This document shows, one piece after another, positions 8,645 to 18,577 of a stretch of 64,000 nt of DNA. How positions within the stretch are numbered: the stretch's first letter is position 1; each line of letters starts with the position of its first letter. Both the position numbers and the translations under genes were made by a program. The stretch comes from Paenibacillus endoradicis (GTDB taxonomy: Bacteria; Bacillota; Bacilli; Paenibacillales; Paenibacillaceae), in assembly GCF_024721975.1 (NCBI RefSeq), contig NZ_JANQBB010000002.1:248001-312000 (forward strand), written 5' to 3'. The notes under the pieces were generated by a model. It searched no databases and was not told the DNA's origin. It was given only the letters and a program-made list of their open reading frames with translations.

Positions 8645-11600
8645 TTACTGTTGCTCATCCAGAAGTAGTAACACCTTAACTGCTTCAGCACGTGTAAGTA
8701 AGCCCTTCGGATCAAAATTATTGTGACCTTTGCCTTCTATTATCCCAGCTGCAGTCGCTTTCTCAATCGCTTCGATCGCCCATTGAGCGATACTTGCTTC
8801 ATCAGCAAACGTTGTAGCCGTTCCATCTTCTAATTCGTGCCCTAGCTTAAATTCAAATGCTCGAACGATTAATGTTGCCATTTCTTCTCTAGTGATCGTT
8901 CCATTCGGGACAAATTGTGTATCTGATCGACCATTTACTAGACCTGCCGCATAAGCAGCATTAATCGATTTACTGTACCACCGATCGGAACCGACATCAC
9001 TAAATGGTGATGCAGAACCATCTTCAAGATTTAATACTCTAGTTAATATTGTAGTAAATTCTGCTCTTGTAATATTACCTTTAGGTGAGAATGTATCCTC
9101 TGTTGTGCCTAATATGATTTGCATTGCCGCTGCACGTTTAATGAGATCATATGCCCAGAATGATGTCGGTACATCATTAAACTGTTTATTGTAGTTCAAC
9201 AACACATAATCACCACTCGTATGAACGGTTGCTACATACTGACCATTAACTAAAGACGTTGGCACATAACTTAAAGATCCATCTTCATTAATACGATAGA
9301 TACCTAGCCATTGCTCTGCACTCTGCTTAGGTGCTTTGAAGGATAGATTCACCCCTTGCACAAAGTGATCAACAGGAACTGCATTCCCTTGAGTATTTTT
9401 ACCTTTTACCGAGAAGCTAATCGTAGCACTCTGACGTTCCAGGTTCACGTGATGTTGCTCACCATAGTTATTAATTGTAGTATCCTGTGCATTATCAACT
9501 TTTTTTACTGTAATCGTAATTGATGTTAGACCTTGCTTTTGTAGCTCTTGTAATTGCTCTGCTGACAATAATATAGTAGCATCACCTGATGTGATAACTA
9601 GTGGTAGATTGGCAAGTGCCAGATCAAATTCCACTTCTGTAGCATCAGCTGGCAAGCTAACAACATATTGCCCATTGACAACATGATCACTATTGACAAT
9701 TACTTTCGTTGATTCAACGCCATTATTATTATTGTTACCCGTACTGTTAGTTGGAGCATTTTCAGCTAATAAAATAGTACCTCCAGCTGAACGTGCTGGT
9801 AAAGGTAACGTTACTTTGTGATCTTTACTTACCGTATACTTCACGCCGCTGTACAACTCAGTTAGCTTCGTGCCAACAGCTGCAGTCACTGTAAAGCTGA
9901 GCTCTTTCTCAACATTTGTCGTATTCAAACCTACATACACTGCATTGCCTTTATAGCTACGCTTGAATACTACGTATTGATCCGAGTCCCCACCCGCTAC
10001 TTTTGTACGATCACCTTTAGAGAATACTTTGGAATACTGTTCGCGAGCATTAAGTAGTTTCTGATAATGTGTTAGCATATCTGATCTTTCTTCAAGCTCA
10101 TCCCAAGGCATATCATATCGATTTTCACCAAAGCGATTAGCATCAAAATCAGCGTTAAGCCCTGACATACCTAGCTCTTCACCATAGTAAATAACAGGCT
10201 GACCCTTTGAGGTAATTTGCAAAGCCGCAGCGACTTTCATCTTACCTTCGTCATTATCTGCATGAGCAATTAAGAAGCCATCCTCATCATGACTACTTAG
10301 GAATTGACCAAGTGTAGCCGTATTGCTGAGCTTTGCATTACGAGCTTGTAATGCAGTTTCGACTGCATCGATTTGTCCATCAATAAATCTGTCCGCTATA
10401 TCGTTGAATCCAAAGTCTAACAAGGAATCCATTTGACCAGAACCCAAATATCCTCGTTGATCGTCAACAGATGCACCAAAAACTTCACCAATTAACTTAA
10501 ATTCATTATCTACCTTAGTCAGCTCATTTTTGAACTGGCTCACTGTCGTTGAATCCACATGCTTAACCGTGTCTACACGATAGAAATCGATGGAATCTCC
10601 ACGGTCTGTGCGTGCTTTATCAAGCCAATCTACTTGCCACTGAATGATTTGATTACGTACTGCTTCATCTTCAGTTCTTAGATCAGGTAGGAACGCAAGT
10701 TCACCGAGTATTTCATCACCTTCGATTGGAGAAGTTCTTATTAACCCATCGAACACGGCTTGCTCATTAGCAGTTGGATAGTTACTTGTTGCTATCGGCT
10801 CTTTTGTCGAGTCCATACCATAGCCCGTATGATTCAGCACGACGTCAACCATAATCTTCATGCCACGATCATGTGCTTTCTCAATAAGCTCTTTAAATGT
10901 ATCCAAATCACCTAAATGTTCGTCGATCGCAGTAAAGTCTTTCGCCCAATAACCGTGATAACCATATTGTTGTAACCATGGCTGACCAAAACCTAAATTC
11001 CAGTCGATATTATCAACGATTGGTGTTACCCAAATTGTATTAATACCTAAATCTTCAAGATAATCTAACTTATCAATGACACCTTGGAAGTCACCACCAT
11101 GATACGTTTCAAGATGCGATGTATCATAGTTTTCCCCATTAGGATCATTATTGCTACTATCCCCATCGTTGAAACGATCTGTCAACATAAAGTAAATGCG
11201 GGCTTCATCCCAATCAAAATCTTTACTTCCTACATTAGTACGAGCAACCACTTTTACAGTTGTAGTAAATTTGTGTTCTACATTATTAATATCTAAAATC
11301 GTGATTGGAATATTTTTTGTTCCTGCTTGGATACTATCGACAACTGAAAGCGATAATTCTTTCAATATCTTATCTACAGGTACTCGACTAGTTCCACCTA
11401 ATGCTGTTAAATCCGCATAAATTCCATTAATTTGTTCAATTGAAGTTGCCGTTTCAACTTTCAATATCGCGTGCTGAGCGTAATTGAAAGAAGCTGGTGA
11501 TACTGACGCTTGAGCCGAAACATGAACTACCTCATATTTGATTTTGGATATACCATCTACCGTATTTTTAGGATCAGATATCGTTGTCGTAACGTTATTA

Positions 11601-14600
11601 ATCATTACATCAAACGTATACACATACTCGCCTTCAGTAATATCTTCAACCGTGTAATAATAGAACTCTCCAGCAGCATCATACTGCATTGTATAAACTT
11701 GACCAGCAAAGTTTAATTTCACACCTTGAATCGTATGATGTGTATTTTGACGATATAACTCATCATTGCGATAATAGAATGTTACGTCATCACCATTGAT
11801 TACAGGTCCACTTACTTTAGCCGTTTGTGTAATTGCTGCTTGCCCGCTCGTTAACTGAACTTTAACAAAGGTCTCATCTAATTGAACATTTACAAAGCGA
11901 TCCATATCCGGATCTTTCTCTACCCATGCACCTTTTTTCACGATAAAACCAACTTGTGTTACGTTTGGTGCAATTTCCACCTTAGCAATTGCTACATCAT
12001 TAACAACTGTAAATTCGATTTGGTCGTTAACAACTCCCGTGTTCCACAACCATAAACTCCAATCTGTATAATCCTTATCAGGGCGAGTATATTCAAATTG
12101 GATATAGCGACGTTCGTAAGCTTTCACCTCTAGTGAATGCGTAGTAGAAACACTTCCAATTGTCGCTGTAATCGTCACGTTACCTGGTGCAATACCATTA
12201 ACGATACCCGTTCCATCAACAATCGCAATTAGATCATTACTTGTTGTCCATTGGATGGGTTGATTCGTCATTACTTGATTGAATTGATCTTTCACAACTG
12301 CAGATAACTTCGTTGAGTAATCCGTGTATACAAATGTACCACCACTAAGCTTAATTGACGTTGGAACTAATGTAGCTACATTAAGCGTAACTGCTTTTTC
12401 TACGGTGCTTAATTTCGCTGTAATCGTTGTTACACCATTAGCATTTGCAATAATCTTGCCAGTAGCATCAATTGTTGCTACTGCTGCATTGGAAGACAAC
12501 CAGTCTACAGTCTGACCTGACATCGTGCGACCATTCTGATCCTTCACTTGTGCTGTAGCAATAATTTGCTTACCTACTTCGATAGCTACCTTCGGCAATG
12601 TTACATTAATGCTTGTGGCTACTGATGTATAAGAAGACGCTTCATCATAAAGTACCATCATCGATAAACCAGCAACTACCACTTGACTTGTCGTCACCGT
12701 ATCAATAACAGTTGTTCCAGCCTGCTTATTATCGACAACGACATTCCAACCATTAACAGCTACAGGTAAGTTCACTGCTGCGTCAGTTTTATTTCCGTTG
12801 TAAATAACGATAATATTTTTCCATTCATCATAATTTGCATTGTTTTTCAATTGATAGGCAACTACGCCATCTTTACTTTGAAGAACTTTAAGATTGTTAT
12901 TAATATCGGCTTTTGTTGTCATCCGGAAAGCAGGATGTGCCTTACGTAATGCAATAAGACCGCTATAATAATCATTAACCTCAGTAAATCTGTCTTTATT
13001 ACTCCAGTTAATTTGATTCACAGAATCTGGGCTGCGATAGCTGTTATGATCTCCGTATTTAGAACGAAGAAGTTCATCTCCTGCATGAATGAATGGTATG
13101 CCTTGCGACGTTAATACGATACCATTCGCAAGTAAAGAGCGTTTCACTGTCTCATCACTTAATACATCAGCTTCATTCACTTTAATATAAGGTTTCGCTG
13201 CTGCAACGGCGTCATCGATATTACCGCCACCGGCTAGCACACCATTCACAATATTAATCATGTTCATCTCACTGAATAAACCTTGAGTACGGGCTACCTT
13301 ATCCCATAGATTCAAATTATCATGTGCGGTTACATAGTTAATTGTTTCTGAAGGGCTATTAGTAAAATCGTTGATAGCACCATTGATCCCATTCATAATG
13401 CCAGTGATAGATGATAATTCACCTGTTGCAAAACCTTTACTGTCTCCATCGCTATCTCCTTTAATGGCTGAACGGAAATTATCATTAAATACTGCAAAGT
13501 TAAGATCTTTCTGAGATCCCTTCAATGTCTGATCGCTACCTGCAAGTGGAGTGCTGCCACCCATCCAAGGCTCGCCATATACAAGAAGTGTAGGATCAAC
13601 CTCGTTATGAAGCTCCTCAGTAATTTCAGCCATTGTAGTAGTATCGATAATACCCATTAGATCAAAGCGGAAACCGTCCACATTATACTCTTCTGCCCAA
13701 TAACGAACAGAATCTTTAATAAATTTACGAACCATTGGTCGTTCTGTAGCAATCTCATTGCCTACACCAGAACCATTGGAGAACGTACCATCAATATTTG
13801 TACGATAGTAATAGCCTGGAACGACGTTATCGAATGGTCCATTGTCAATGTCATACGTATGATTGTATACAACATCCATTACAACTCTAATTCCTTTATC
13901 ATGAAGCGCTTGAACCATTTGTTTGAATTCTGTAATTCTTATAGAAGGATCAGTTACATCAGTTGCATATGAGCCTTCCGGTACATTATAGTTTTGTGGA
14001 TCATAGCCCCAGTTGAATTTCGAATCTGTAGAGTCAGGGTCATCTACTGTTAACTCATTCACCGTTTTGAAATCATAAGCAGGCATTAAATGAAGATGAG
14101 TAATACCTAGTTCAGCTAAATGATCCACACCAAGCTTATTACCAGCTTGATCAACTAGACCATCCTCAGTAAATGCTGCATATTTCCCTTTATTCTCATC
14201 ACTAACACCTGAATCGTCAGCAATGGAGAAGTCACGTACATGTAGTTCATACAGAATAGCATCTGTCGGATTAATCATTGGTGGCTTAGTATCGTTATTC
14301 CAGTTACTAGGGTTCGTCGAATCTAAATTAAGAATCGCTGTTCTTCCACCATTAGCAGAAACTGCTTTGGCATAAGGATCAACGGCGTAATTGACCGTAC
14401 CATCTGCAAATTCTACTTTATACATATAGTATTTTGCAGCAATAGTGTTCGGTTGGTTGATAGACCATAGACCATTGCTACCTTCCGTCATTAATAATTG
14501 TTGGTTACTATTTGTTTGATCGATTACATCACCTTCGGCATTGTAATCTCCTTCATTATTATATAGAGCTAAAGACACTTTTGTAGCAGTCGGTGCCCAT

Positions 14601-16297
14601 ACTTTGAATGTAAGGTCAGTCGTTCCGTAAGTTAACCCAAGATCAGTACCGTTGTAGAAAAATTTATTATCATCCAATATTTTTCTCATCGTTACTTTGG
14701 AGCTACTTAGTGCAGTATGATGAACCTCATACTCATCCTTTACATCAACGCTATTCGCTGCAGTAGTTAATTGATAAGACGTTGCACTTAGCTTCGTTGC
14801 AGTTGTTGGAACTACAACATCATCCGTCACATTATAGAGGCTGAAGTTAGCAACTTGATTAGCAGCTACTTCGTGTGTTGTCGTTACATTTATTTTCGTC
14901 AACGAATCTGCAAATGCCACTTTAACTCTAGCAGATACATCCGCATCTTCTGAGCGCGTGTAAACCGTTGGATCGCCTTGGATCATCCAGAGATCAACCG
15001 AACGCTGACCAGTTGTCATTTTTAGTAATCTCTCAACTTCTTGACTGTCCCAATTACCAGGTCTTGTGATCACTTTCAATTGATTATCGTATGCGGAAAC
15101 TGTTGCTGTTGCAAAACCGTTAGCATCTACCCCTGTAAAAGGTACAGCAGTAGGTGGATATCCGTCACCCCATAACCACATATCCCAATCGAGTTGTTTG
15201 CCATCATATCTGAAATAGTGAATATTGTAAGTATTCAATGTCGTTGGATCTTGCTCAGTTCGGAATGTAACGTTTTGTGCGGTCGTTACACCTTCAATCG
15301 TACCAACAGGAATTGTCGCAGTATAAGAAGTGTTGTACGCTAAGCTATCTACTAGTTCAAACGTGATTGTATCCGTAGGAGTAGAAGCAGTAACATTTGT
15401 TTTAATGCCTGCAATACTAGGTAGTGAATCATCTAATATTGTAATATCTTGATTGAACTTGATCGATACTTCCTCAAGATCAATAGATACATCTATTGCA
15501 TTGTTACTAGGCGTAGAAGAACAGATTGCGATTGGCGTCTGTCCAAAAGCAATTGTATGTTCATTAGAGTAAGTAGATTGGACATTTGGAGTAGCTGATT
15601 CGTTCCATGAAGCAGCAATGTGATTTGCCGGATCTTCTGGAATTACATCAAATGCACCATGCTCTGTAGCAGTATTACCACTAAGTACTGCAATTGCGGA
15701 AACGCTATCATATTCCGATAGACCAAGTAGAGCTAATGGAATTTTACCTTCGAATCCAGTGCTGACCTTCGCAGCAAAAGAACTACCTTTAAGATCATCC
15801 CATGAAGCTGCTAGTGGAGTATTGAAATCCGCTCCTGCATATATTGCTGCACCATCAATTTGGTCTTCCCCTATAATTCTATGAAGAACATGGAAGGTTG
15901 GGGCAATCGTTGTTCCTTCAAAATTATATTGGCCTCCCCAAGGTGCTGCTTTACTGTCACCAACATTGCCATCATTAACAGCAAGTGCAAGATCTAAGAA
16001 AAGTCCACCTTTCTCTGTCCCCCAATTCGCTAATTTCGTTCCATCAATCCAATAATATAAATAAGTGCTATCATTCGTTATTTTCAAATTATTAATTTGG
16101 AAATCATTATGCCCTTTTGTTTCAGAAGTACCTAGTGTTGTAAATGAATTCCAGTAAGAATCTTTGACACCATCAACGGCTACAATTCCACAACTTGCAT
16201 CAGCGGAAACAGTTATCGGCAATGTCATTGGCCATAGCGTAATTAATAACGCCACGATTGTAAAAATAGAGATCCATCTCTTCTGTCTTTTTAACAT
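8645..16297 (-). CDS. Bifunctional pullulanase / alpha-amylase with SLH anchor
   Basis: 2,550 residues. Signal peptide at 1-32. A DOMON/glucodextranase-like domain (about 35-260) and a Big_5 Ig domain precede CBM41 (about 355-450) and CBM48 (about 555-640). The first GH13 domain is pullulanase type I: signature NWGYDPQNYNVPEGSY, catalytic D879 (GFRFDLMG), E909 (YGEPWMG), D993 (TAHDNLNL). Two BIG2 domains (about 1230-1390), a second CBM41 (about 1395-1490) and an Ig-like domain precede a second GH13, an alpha-amylase with D1909 (FYRVDTVKH), E1938 (LIGEVFG) and D2004 (SSHDEDGF). A beta domain and three SLH domains (about 2373-2550) end it. It would debranch and hydrolyse starch or pullulan at the cell wall. 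Both catalytic triads are intact. Two cre sites upstream imply glucose repression. Confidence 0.95.
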   Translation of the reverse strand: MLKRQKRWISIFTIVALLITLWPMTLPITVSADASCGIVAVDGVKDSYWNSFTTLGTSETKGHNDFQINNLKITNDSTYLYYWIDGTKLANWGTEKGGLFLDLALAVNDGNVGDSKAAPWGGQYNFEGTTIAPTFHVLHRIIGEDQIDGAAIYAGADFNTPLAASWDDLKGSSFAAKVSTGFEGKIPLALLGLSEYDSVSAIAVLSGNTATEHGAFDVIPEDPANHIAASWNESATPNVQSTYSNEHTIAFGQTPIAICSSTPSNNAIDVSIDLEEVSIKFNQDITILDDSLPSIAGIKTNVTASTPTDTITFELVDSLAYNTSYTATIPVGTIEGVTTAQNVTFRTEQDPTTLNTYNIHYFRYDGKQLDWDMWLWGDGYPPTAVPFTGVDANGFATATVSAYDNQLKVITRPGNWDSQEVERLLKMTTGQRSVDLWMIQGDPTVYTRSEDADVSARVKVAFADSLTKINVTTTHEVAANQVANFSLYNVTDDVVVPTTATKLSATSYQLTTAANSVDVKDEYEVHHTALSSSKVTMRKILDDNKFFYNGTDLGLTYGTTDLTFKVWAPTATKVSLALYNNEGDYNAEGDVIDQTNSNQQLLMTEGSNGLWSINQPNTIAAKYYMYKVEFADGTVNYAVDPYAKAVSANGGRTAILNLDSTNPSNWNNDTKPPMINPTDAILYELHVRDFSIADDSGVSDENKGKYAAFTEDGLVDQAGNKLGVDHLAELGITHLHLMPAYDFKTVNELTVDDPDSTDSKFNWGYDPQNYNVPEGSYATDVTDPSIRITEFKQMVQALHDKGIRVVMDVVYNHTYDIDNGPFDNVVPGYYYRTNIDGTFSNGSGVGNEIATERPMVRKFIKDSVRYWAEEYNVDGFRFDLMGIIDTTTMAEITEELHNEVDPTLLVYGEPWMGGSTPLAGSDQTLKGSQKDLNFAVFNDNFRSAIKGDSDGDSKGFATGELSSITGIMNGINGAINDFTNSPSETINYVTAHDNLNLWDKVARTQGLFSEMNMINIVNGVLAGGGNIDDAVAAAKPYIKVNEADVLSDETVKRSLLANGIVLTSQGIPFIHAGDELLRSKYGDHNSYRSPDSVNQINWSNKDRFTEVNDYYSGLIALRKAHPAFRMTTKADINNNLKVLQSKDGVVAYQLKNNANYDEWKNIIVIYNGNKTDAAVNLPVAVNGWNVVVDNKQAGTTVIDTVTTSQVVVAGLSMMVLYDEASSYTSVATSINVTLPKVAIEVGKQIIATAQVKDQNGRTMSGQTVDWLSSNAAVATIDATGKIIANANGVTTITAKLSTVEKAVTLNVATLVPTSIKLSGGTFVYTDYSTKLSAVVKDQFNQVMTNQPIQWTTSNDLIAIVDGTGIVNGIAPGNVTITATIGSVSTTHSLEVKAYERRYIQFEYTRPDKDYTDWSLWLWNTGVVNDQIEFTVVNDVAIAKVEIAPNVTQVGFIVKKGAWVEKDPDMDRFVNVQLDETFVKVQLTSGQAAITQTAKVSGPVINGDDVTFYYRNDELYRQNTHHTIQGVKLNFAGQVYTMQYDAAGEFYYYTVEDITEGEYVYTFDVMINNVTTTISDPKNTVDGISKIKYEVVHVSAQASVSPASFNYAQHAILKVETATSIEQINGIYADLTALGGTSRVPVDKILKELSLSVVDSIQAGTKNIPITILDINNVEHKFTTTVKVVARTNVGSKDFDWDEARIYFMLTDRFNDGDSSNNDPNGENYDTSHLETYHGGDFQGVIDKLDYLEDLGINTIWVTPIVDNIDWNLGFGQPWLQQYGYHGYWAKDFTAIDEHLGDLDTFKELIEKAHDRGMKIMVDVVLNHTGYGMDSTKEPIATSNYPTANEQAVFDGLIRTSPIEGDEILGELAFLPDLRTEDEAVRNQIIQWQVDWLDKARTDRGDSIDFYRVDTVKHVDSTTVSQFKNELTKVDNEFKLIGEVFGASVDDQRGYLGSGQMDSLLDFGFNDIADRFIDGQIDAVETALQARNAKLSNTATLGQFLSSHDEDGFLIAHADNDEGKMKVAAALQITSKGQPVIYYGEELGMSGLNADFDANRFGENRYDMPWDELEERSDMLTHYQKLLNAREQYSKVFSKGDRTKVAGGDSDQYVVFKRSYKGNAVYVGLNTTNVEKELSFTVTAAVGTKLTELYSGVKYTVSKDHKVTLPLPARSAGGTILLAENAPTNSTGNNNNNGVESTKVIVNSDHVVNGQYVVSLPADATEVEFDLALANLPLVITSGDATILLSAEQLQELQKQGLTSITITVKKVDNAQDTTINNYGEQHHVNLERQSATISFSVKGKNTQGNAVPVDHFVQGVNLSFKAPKQSAEQWLGIYRINEDGSLSYVPTSLVNGQYVATVHTSGDYVLLNYNKQFNDVPTSFWAYDLIKRAAAMQIILGTTEDTFSPKGNITRAEFTTILTRVLNLEDGSASPFSDVGSDRWYSKSINAAYAAGLVNGRSDTQFVPNGTITREEMATLIVRAFEFKLGHELEDGTATTFADEASIAQWAIEAIEKATAAGIIEGKGHNNFDPKGLLTRAEAVKVLLLLDEQQ

Positions 16298-16332
16298 CTC
16301 ATGCCCTCCAATTTCTAATTTTCAGTCTTTTG

Positions 16333-16346
16333 TGCAAACGCTTGCA
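16333..16346 (-). promoter_or_regulatory. cre site in the amylase 5' region
   Basis: TGCAAACGCTTGCA matches the CcpA consensus TGNAANCGNWNNCA and is nearly palindromic. It lies 36 nt before the start codon, inside the leader, a position that fits roadblock-type catabolite repression. A maltose-type LacI repressor could use the same sequence. Confidence 0.7.
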
Positions 16347-16437
16347 CAAAAATGTGGCATAATTTGCACAAATCATTCAACATACCGTGCTTTTTAGCCT
16401 CATTTTCGGAAGTAATACATGTTGTTAATAAATTTTA

Positions 16438-16451
16438 TGCAATCGTTTTCA
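16438..16451 (-). promoter_or_regulatory. Second cre site, promoter-proximal
   Basis: TGCAATCGTTTTCA is a full match to the cre consensus. On the minus strand it overlaps TTGCAT, a possible -35 with a TGTATT-like -10 17 nt downstream. The promoter itself is only tentative. Confidence 0.65.
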
Positions 16452-16547
16452 TAACATATGATATTGGAATAGTAATATATTGTCAATCACTTCATTGCCT
16501 ATTATTTATTTATTTTTTTCACAAAAATGCTATATAAAATAAAAGAA

Positions 16548-16588
16548 ACCAAGCAGAAAAAGACAAGAAATCATCTCTTTTACTTGGT
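16548..16588 (-). terminator. Terminator of the AraC-family gene
   Basis: On the minus strand ACCAAGTAAAAGAGA pairs with TCTTTTTCTGCTTGGT, followed by TTCTTTTATTTT. The arm sequence is nearly the same as in the hairpin at 19735-19786, so the AraC-sugar gene block is flanked by related terminators. Confidence 0.75.
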
Positions 16589-16658
16589 AGCCTCAGCACT
16601 ATTTAGCTCATTTGTCCAAAACTTAGTTTATATCCCCTTCATTCGATACTAAACAGAT

Positions 16659-17519
16659 TCATAAATATTTATTAACTAAATTATTGGTAGAATGTTCTGT
16701 GCGGTACTGGCTGGGCGTAACACCTGTATACTTCTTAAATTGGTTATTAAACGTTCGAAGTGATTGAAATCCACATTCTTCAGAGATATTTAAGATACTC
16801 ATTTCAGAAAATCTAGTCAAACAATCCATGGCGTATTGTATACGAATGCGTAACAAAAAATGATGTGGTGTTGTACCAGTAAACGATTGGAATTTTTCAA
16901 AAAATTTACTCTTTTTATAATCAGTGAAATTAATAACGGATTCTATATCTACATCTTCTTTAAAGTTTTGAAGTAAGTACTGAACCGAATAAACAATATC
17001 ATTCATATCTTTAGATATTGTATTTTTATTGTTATGTAACTTAGCGTAATCATAGATTTGAATTAAGATTTCCAAAAGACATACAAATTGTATGGATTGA
17101 TGTATATCTGTATTTCCTTCGATCGTGCTAAACGCTCGATCGAAGTTTTCTACTATAATTTGAGCTTGAGAAGATTCCGCAGGAATCAATGGTGATTTGA
17201 GCCACTCCGTATAAAAAGGAACTAATAATTTGAACCCTTCAGGGATCAAATTTGCTAATGTAGGCATAAATAAGAGCATCTTATGTGGTAACTTCTTGCC
17301 TACAACAGATACACCCCAGTGAGGCTCGAACGGTCTACAAACGAAAACGTCCCCTTTATTTCCAGTAATTAATTTTTCCCCGAATTGATAAGCTACTCCG
17401 TCTTCTATGATGAGTCCCACTTCTAAAATATCATGGATATGCGTATCATGATCCTCAAAAAGAAAATACCCTTCCTGAAACATTAAAGATTTACTTATTC
17501 TAATATCGTCAAAATACAT
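16659..17519 (-). CDS. AraC-family transcriptional regulator
   Basis: 286 residues: an N-terminal cupin-type sensor domain (HDTHIHDILEVGLII near residue 25) and a C-terminal double helix-turn-helix (about 185-280), with second helix region ISEECGFQSLRTFNNQFKKY and the closing GVTPSQYR motif. Ribosome site GAGGG precedes the ATG. It is transcribed away from the isomerase/epimerase and oxidoreductase genes, so it probably activates them on binding a sugar or sugar-derived ligand; the inverted repeat at 17543-17560 is a candidate site. Ligand unknown. Confidence 0.88.
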   Translation of the reverse strand: MYFDDIRISKSLMFQEGYFLFEDHDTHIHDILEVGLIIEDGVAYQFGEKLITGNKGDVFVCRPFEPHWGVSVVGKKLPHKMLLFMPTLANLIPEGFKLLVPFYTEWLKSPLIPAESSQAQIIVENFDRAFSTIEGNTDIHQSIQFVCLLEILIQIYDYAKLHNNKNTISKDMNDIVYSVQYLLQNFKEDVDIESVINFTDYKKSKFFEKFQSFTGTTPHHFLLRIRIQYAMDCLTRFSEMSILNISEECGFQSLRTFNNQFKKYTGVTPSQYRTEHSTNNLVNKYL

Positions 17520-17542
17520 CTGTATCCCTCAATTTATTAGAT

Positions 17543-17560
17543 TTGATAATGTGTTATCAA
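17543..17560. promoter_or_regulatory. Inverted repeat in the AraC/epimerase divergent region
   Basis: TTGATAA-TGTG-TTATCAA, a perfect 7-bp dyad 24 nt upstream of the AraC start codon. Possible operator for autoregulation. No further support. Confidence 0.4.
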
Positions 17561-17681
17561 TAATTATATCATTCGTGGAAAATATGACTAGATTTTTACG
17601 TATAATGGCGAGAATTTCTTCACAGTGTTTGTTAAATTGAACGTGTTAGCACCAAAAAAATGATAAATCGGAGGGGTAGAC

Positions 17682-18479
17682 ATGATATACAAAGGATTTT
17701 CATCTAATTTGTGGGTTTGGTCAGAGCGATTTAGACGAGATGGAAGAGAATGGAATTTCGATGTTTGTATGGAAGAATGCCGAAAATCAGGTTTAACGGG
17801 AATTGAGCTAGACAGTAATCAACTACAAAATTTATCAAAGCAAGTATTAGCTGCGGATTTAGTTGTTTCAGCTAGTTATATTGGTTTACAACTACATGAG
17901 AGAGGCTTAACAGAGAAATTGAAAGATTTAATTCTACCTGTTGCGGAAACATTATCTGAATTAAAAGGTACCGATTTATTAGTTAATGCAGATACAGATT
18001 ATCGTATTCAAGAGCCTTATAAAACAGATGATGACTTTAAACGACAAGGTGAACATTTAACATTAATTTCTGAATTGGTCCAACCATATGGAATTCGTAC
18101 AGCCATGCATAATCATGCAGCATCATACGAACATTCAATTGGTGATTTGAAGGCGGTAACAGAATATTCTAGTGCCCAAGTGGGACTATGTGTAGATACA
18201 GGATGGGCACTTTCATCAGATTGTAATCCATTAGATTGGATAAAAAAATATCCTAAAAGAATTTATGGAGTGCATTTACGTAATCAATTTGGAAGTATTC
18301 CAACAGAAGATTTGTTAGAAGGGGATATTTCGATGTCTGAGATTGTGAATGAACTAAAAGCTTGCTCTTATAGTGGATGGTTATCATTGGAACTTTGGCA
18401 TAGATCAGATGTTAAAGTTAATCGAAGTATGATAGAAAATTATCAACGTTCAATTAATTACTTGAAGACATTAATGTAG
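17682..18479 (+). CDS. Sugar phosphate isomerase/epimerase (TIM barrel, AP-endonuclease 2 family)
   Basis: 265 residues. Family of xylose-isomerase-like TIM barrels (IolE, ketose 3-epimerases). Metal- and substrate-binding segments are visible: GIELDSNQL near 45, AMHNHAASYEHS near 140, GLCVDTGWAL near 165, YGVHLRN near 200 and WLSLELWHRS near 235, which supply the Glu/Asp/His/Glu ligands. Ribosome site CGGAGGGG ahead of the ATG. It forms a pair with the following oxidoreductase (98-nt gap), suggesting an oxidation-epimerisation route for an inositol- or uncommon-sugar-type substrate. No transporter is linked here, so the substrate is open. Confidence 0.85.
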   Translation: MIYKGFSSNLWVWSERFRRDGREWNFDVCMEECRKSGLTGIELDSNQLQNLSKQVLAADLVVSASYIGLQLHERGLTEKLKDLILPVAETLSELKGTDLLVNADTDYRIQEPYKTDDDFKRQGEHLTLISELVQPYGIRTAMHNHAASYEHSIGDLKAVTEYSSAQVGLCVDTGWALSSDCNPLDWIKKYPKRIYGVHLRNQFGSIPTEDLLEGDISMSEIVNELKACSYSGWLSLELWHRSDVKVNRSMIENYQRSINYLKTLM

Positions 18480-18577
18480 ATGAGTCAAATATTCCACATT
18501 TTATTGGTTTTTTAGTTGAAAAATTCAAATATATTGGTATGTAGGACTAATTTTCGAATGTAGAAGGAGATTATAAA

